NCBI GenBank assembly: GCA_965247175.1
Contig: OZ252006.1
Span: 372,001-436,000 of the forward strand
DNA length: 64,000 nucleotides
Direction of reading: 5' to 3'
DNA from: JANQMX01 sp965247175
GTDB lineage: Bacteria > Pseudomonadota > Alphaproteobacteria > Kiloniellales > DSM-21159
Shown here one piece after another: positions 61,424-64,000 of this stretch (the stretch's first letter is position 1; every line of letters starts with the position of its first letter). A program made the position numbers and the translations under genes. The notes beneath the pieces were generated by a model, which was given only the letters and a program-made list of their open reading frames with translations, was not told the origin of the DNA and did no database searches.

Positions 61424-62299
61424 CTAGGAGCCTTGACCGGCCGGACGATTGAGCGACCAGTCGTACTCGTGGTCGGCCAGGTCCTGCGCGTTCGCAAGCT
61501 TGGCGGCGGTCTCACCCTCGGCGTAGCGCTTCAGGTGGGCGATGATGCCATCGACGTCGCCGCCGAAGTCTTCCTGGAACCAGGCGTAGATGCTGGAAAC
61601 CACCAGCCCGTTGCTGCCGCTGCGCACGCCGCGGGGCGAGTTGACGTACTCGCGGGCCGCTTGGTCGAGCTGGCTGTCGAGCGTTGCTCCGGTGAAGGCC
61701 GAGGCTTGCAGGTTGGGGCAGCCGATGGCGGCGCAGTTCACCGCATAGTGGATGCGTGGGTCGTTCCAGATCGGGCGCAGAATGCGATGCTCGATGTCGT
61801 TCAGTGACAGCTCTTCGCCGAGGACGGCGATCAGTGGCTTGTCCCAGGGGCCATCGGCGAAGAGCCCTGGAGAGATGTCGATATCGCGGATGCTGTCCAC
61901 GGGATAGTGGTCCAGCACCACCTGCACCGTGAGCGCGTTATAGAGGTTGACCCAGTAAGCGTACTGTTCAGTGCGGTTGTAGCTGTCGATGTTCACGCGG
62001 CCGAGCTGGGCGATGTAGGCATCCAAGGCTTGGCGCTCCGGGCCGACGACGGCGCGGTAGTCGAAGCGGTTGACCCCCTGGGAGTCGGGTTTGATGTGAC
62101 GCTGCAGCAGCTGGTCCCAGGCGCTGTGGTCGATGCTCTGCGTGCTGGCGATGTCATGGCGCTCCCAGCGGTCCCAAAGCTCGGACTTGGGCGCGAAGAG
62201 CGTCTCGAATCCGCCGAAGCCGAAGAGGGGCAAGGCGAGCGCGAGGACGATGAGAAGGCGCAGCGGTCGGCTACGTCCTAAGCCTTTGAGGGTGGGCAT
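61424..62299 (-). CDS. DUF547 secreted or membrane-anchored protein
   Basis: 291 residues with an N-terminal signal or anchor (PLRLLIVLALALPLFGFGGF). The DUF547 domain is seen in QYAYWVNLYNALTVQVVLDH, PWDKPLIAVLGEELSLNDIE and ILRPIWNDPRIHYAVNCAAI-GCP. The Cys/His in HYAVNCAAIGCPNL suggest a papain-like or metal site. The biochemical role is unknown. It is the last gene of the minus-strand operon, 40 bases after the glycosyltransferase gene. Confidence 0.87.
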   Translation of the reverse strand: MPTLKGLGRSRPLRLLIVLALALPLFGFGGFETLFAPKSELWDRWERHDIASTQSIDHSAWDQLLQRHIKPDSQGVNRFDYRAVVGPERQALDAYIAQLGRVNIDSYNRTEQYAYWVNLYNALTVQVVLDHYPVDSIRDIDISPGLFADGPWDKPLIAVLGEELSLNDIEHRILRPIWNDPRIHYAVNCAAIGCPNLQASAFTGATLDSQLDQAAREYVNSPRGVRSGSNGLVVSSIYAWFQEDFGGDVDGIIAHLKRYAEGETAAKLANAQDLADHEYDWSLNRPAGQGS

Positions 62300-62338
62300 G
62301 GACAGTCTCCTTCGGGATGGCTTCGAGCTGCGCCTCAG

Positions 62339-63058
62339 CTAGGCAGGCTTGTTTTGCATCGAGTGCGGCCGCGCCGCCCGGCGCTGCGCTTCATAGCGTT
62401 TGGCGAGCCAACCGGGTGCGACGCCCAAGTGATAGAGGGCGTGAATCTCCAGCCAGCCCCAGACGATGGCGGGGGCGCTGCGTTCTTCGAAGCGGCGCGA
62501 GGAGGTGACCAGCGGCGGCTCCGTGATGCAGTGCGTCGGGCCGGCCCGCTCGAGTCGGCGGTTGAAGTCGTAGTCTTCCATCAAGGCAATGGCCCGGATT
62601 CCGCCGATACGGTCGTAGACAGCGCGCCGTACGAAGACGGCGGAATCTCCGTAGTAGAAGCCGCGCCGGCGTAGCCAGGCATAGAAGCCCGTCAGCCAAT
62701 GGCTGAAGCTGCTGTCGCCGCTGAAGATGAGACGGAAGTTGCCGCCTGGGCAATCGGGCCGCTCAGTGAGCGCCGCTTCGATGTGGGCCAGGCCACCGGC
62801 GGGAAAGGCCGAGTCGGCGTGGAGAAACAGGAGCGTGTCACCACGCGCCGCCTCGACGCCGGTCGCGAGCTGTTGCCCGCGGCCCGGGACGCTCAGGACC
62901 ACCGTCGCTTGGCGAGCGCTTGCGATCTCGCGCGTCGCGTCGCTGCTGCCGCCGTCGACCACAATGACCTCGTGCGGCGTGGCTTCGCGCGTCAGGCCGT
63001 CAAGCAACAGCGGCAGCCGTTCCGCTTCGTTCAATGTCGGAATGATGACGGAGATCAT
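62339..63058 (-). CDS. TIGR04283-type family 2 glycosyltransferase
   Basis: About 239 residues. GT2 fold: MISVIIPTLNEAERLPLLLD, VIVVDGGSSDATREIA, and the DxD-like FLHADSAFP. RGFYYGDSAVFVRR and ALMEDYDFNRRLERAG are typical of TIGR04283, a group linked by family name to arsenosugar biosynthesis. ATG 63056-63058 overlaps the end of the ferritin-like gene by four bases. The acceptor is unknown; no ArsM or ArsS gene is in the window. Confidence 0.88.
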   Translation of the reverse strand: MISVIIPTLNEAERLPLLLDGLTREATPHEVIVVDGGSSDATREIASARQATVVLSVPGRGQQLATGVEAARGDTLLFLHADSAFPAGGLAHIEAALTERPDCPGGNFRLIFSGDSSFSHWLTGFYAWLRRRGFYYGDSAVFVRRAVYDRIGGIRAIALMEDYDFNRRLERAGPTHCITEPPLVTSSRRFEERSAPAIVWGWLEIHALYHLGVAPGWLAKRYEAQRRAARPHSMQNKPA

Positions 63059-63819
63059 GCCGCCTGTTCCCGACCTGCGACCGAAGGCAGGCCGAGGCCA
63101 TCCAGAGCCTTGGCGTGCCGGGTCCACCCGCCGCCGAGCCAGCGGCGGAAGAAGGCAGCAATGGCAAGATTCGTCCGTCGCCTGTTCAGGACGCCTTGCG
63201 CTGCCTCCTGCCAAAGGTCCTCCAGCCAGGCGTAGAGCGCCCTGCGCTCTGCGTCCGAAAGTGCCTGCACCGCTTCGGCCAGATAGATCTTGCCGAAGGC
63301 GACATGGCGCGCCTCGTCACGACCGACCAGCCGGTTGATATCCCGCAACAGCGGGCAAGGCAGGAACTGGGCGAGGACGCCGTGCAGACGCAGCAGCTCC
63401 CCTTCGATCACCACGTGGTAGGCGAGCATGGCACCGAGATTGCCGAAGGGGCCGTGGCGCGCGGCGGTCAGGGCCCGCTGCAGACCGTCATCCAGCGGAT
63501 CGACGCCACCCAGTGTGCTGAGATAACGCTGGTAAGCAGCGGCGTGGCGCCGCTCGTCCTTGAGCTGCAGGCTGAGGCAACTGCGAACCTCGTAGCGGTC
63601 CTCCGTTGCATCGGCGAGCAGCGCTTCGCAGAGGCGGCTCGTGGCCATCTCGCCGTGATAGAGCTGGCTCAAGGCCTTACGTGCCTGAGCGCGGCGCATC
63701 CAGAAGGGCAGGCGTGGCTGGCGTGACCAGTCGATGTCTCGCTCGAGATTCCACTGGCCGCTGCGGGCGCTTTGTGCCAGGCGATAGAGCCTGGCGACGC
63801 TATTGCTGTGTAGGGTCAT
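63055..63819 (-). CDS. Ferritin-like diiron protein
   Basis: 254 residues, helical, with a pattern of carboxylates and histidines for two metals: HGEMATSRLCEALLAD, LKDERRHAAAYQRYL (ExxH), HVVIEGELLRLHGVLA and GRDEARHVAFG (ExxH). This is the ferritin-like/ribonucleotide-reductase-like layout of diiron oxygenases or oxidases. Its stop overlaps the glycosyltransferase start (ATGA). It is probably an oxidase or oxygenase acting on the glycosyltransferase substrate or product; this is inference. Confidence 0.8.
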   Translation of the reverse strand: MTLHSNSVARLYRLAQSARSGQWNLERDIDWSRQPRLPFWMRRAQARKALSQLYHGEMATSRLCEALLADATEDRYEVRSCLSLQLKDERRHAAAYQRYLSTLGGVDPLDDGLQRALTAARHGPFGNLGAMLAYHVVIEGELLRLHGVLAQFLPCPLLRDINRLVGRDEARHVAFGKIYLAEAVQALSDAERRALYAWLEDLWQEAAQGVLNRRRTNLAIAAFFRRWLGGGWTRHAKALDGLGLPSVAGREQAA

Positions 63820-63837
63820 GATGCTTGTGCCTCGGGT

Positions 63838-64000
63838 TCAGCTGCCGAAGGTCAGTTCGGCAACTACGCCTTGACTATGGGTACGGGTGTCGTCGCTATC
63901 TGCGGAGATCGCCACATAAAGCGGCTGCGCGGGGGTGTAGCCGAAGGCGCGCTCGAAGTCGGCGATGAAGTCGATCTCCTCGACGAACCACTGACCCGTG
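63838..64000 (-). CDS. C-terminal end of a DUF3047 protein, cut by the window edge
   Basis: The last 53 residues are visible, ending in a TGA whose complement is at 63838-63840. The stretch IDFIADFERAFGYTPAQPLY followed by VAISADSDDTRTHSQGVVAELTF (in part VAISADSDDTRTHS) has the spacing of DUF3047 proteins, in which an aspartate/asparagine-rich TDTDNT-like turn is conserved. The ATG of the ferritin-like gene lies 18 bases further on, so it belongs to the same operon. The start and any signal peptide are outside the window. Confidence 0.72.
   Translation of the reverse strand, partial: TGQWFVEEIDFIADFERAFGYTPAQPLYVAISADSDDTRTHSQGVVAELTFGS

Noticed and set aside
62339..63058. Arsenosugar biosynthesis assignment
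   Set aside because: The name comes from the family only; no arsenic methyltransferase or radical SAM partner is in view.
1..64000. tRNA, rRNA, CRISPR array, insertion sequence or prophage
   Set aside because: The intergenic regions were read for cloverleaf features, regular spaced repeats, terminal inverted repeats and transposase or integrase motifs; none was found. A covariance-model scan could still detect a small RNA I cannot see.

Overview
The window is a contiguous piece of a GC-rich (estimated by eye at a little over 60% G+C), densely coded chromosome. Gene content and order point to an alphaproteobacterium, most probably Rhodospirillales or a close relative. The main clues are accB-accC with aat, a run of rne - amiC - mrcA - prfB, a COQ9-type ubiquinone gene, a split proton-translocating transhydrogenase (pntAA/pntAB/pntB), a DUF2336 protein, a CpaB-F/TadBC pilus locus and a CtrA-like binding site. 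This placement is inferred from neighbourhoods, not from an rRNA gene. No rRNA, tRNA, CRISPR array, insertion sequence or prophage was seen.

Layout. 1-8.4 kb: end of an unknown gene, aat, the accC-accB-aroQ cluster, a DsbA-like thiol oxidoreductase, an M48/TPR metalloprotease, a gamma-glutamyltransferase-like lipoprotein that seems to lack its catalytic threonine, and a class I aminotransferase. 8.5-17.2 kb: cell-envelope and information genes: rne, with a huge insert and three hairpins in its leader; amiC; mrcA; and prfB, with a classic programmed +1 frameshift. 17.2-26 kb: a Flp pilin gene with a strong promoter and terminator, then cpaB-cpaC-cpaD-cpaE-cpaF-tadB-tadC in one tight operon. 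A tadD-like lipoprotein lies apart at 32.7-34.3 kb. No prepilin peptidase or TadE/F/G gene is present. 26-32.2 kb: an Mla-type lipid ABC transporter (permease, ATPase, MCE protein, auxiliary lipoprotein) flanked by two paralogous PepSY-like periplasmic proteins. The second PepSY gene is translationally coupled to a cytochrome b561-like protein and a membrane-anchored LuxR-type regulator.

32.2-47.2 kb: mixed housekeeping and accessory genes: DUF2336, an APH/kinase fusion, a peroxiredoxin-like/prolyl-4-hydroxylase fusion, an APC permease, a diguanylate cyclase, purE-purK, def-coq9, rpsU and a prolyl oligopeptidase. 47.3-57.3 kb: the pnt operon, an ABC1/UbiB kinase-like protein, a TetR regulator next to a peroxiredoxin, pepF and a long-chain acyl-CoA ligase. 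57.3-64 kb is the most accessory part: a DUF1801 gene, a frameshifted 110-bp remnant of the acyl-CoA ligase, and a GbsR/MarR regulator with two matching palindromes. These are followed by DUF4166 and a three-part membrane/epimerase/DCC fusion, and by a convergent operon of DUF3047, a diiron ferritin-like protein, a TIGR04283 glycosyltransferase and DUF547.

The best candidates for undescribed biology are three: the PepSY - cytochrome b - transmembrane LuxR module (30.6-32.1 kb), which looks like a self-contained membrane redox/metal sensor; the GbsR-controlled DUF4166/fusion unit (58.1-61.3 kb); and the operon facing it (61.4-64 kb).
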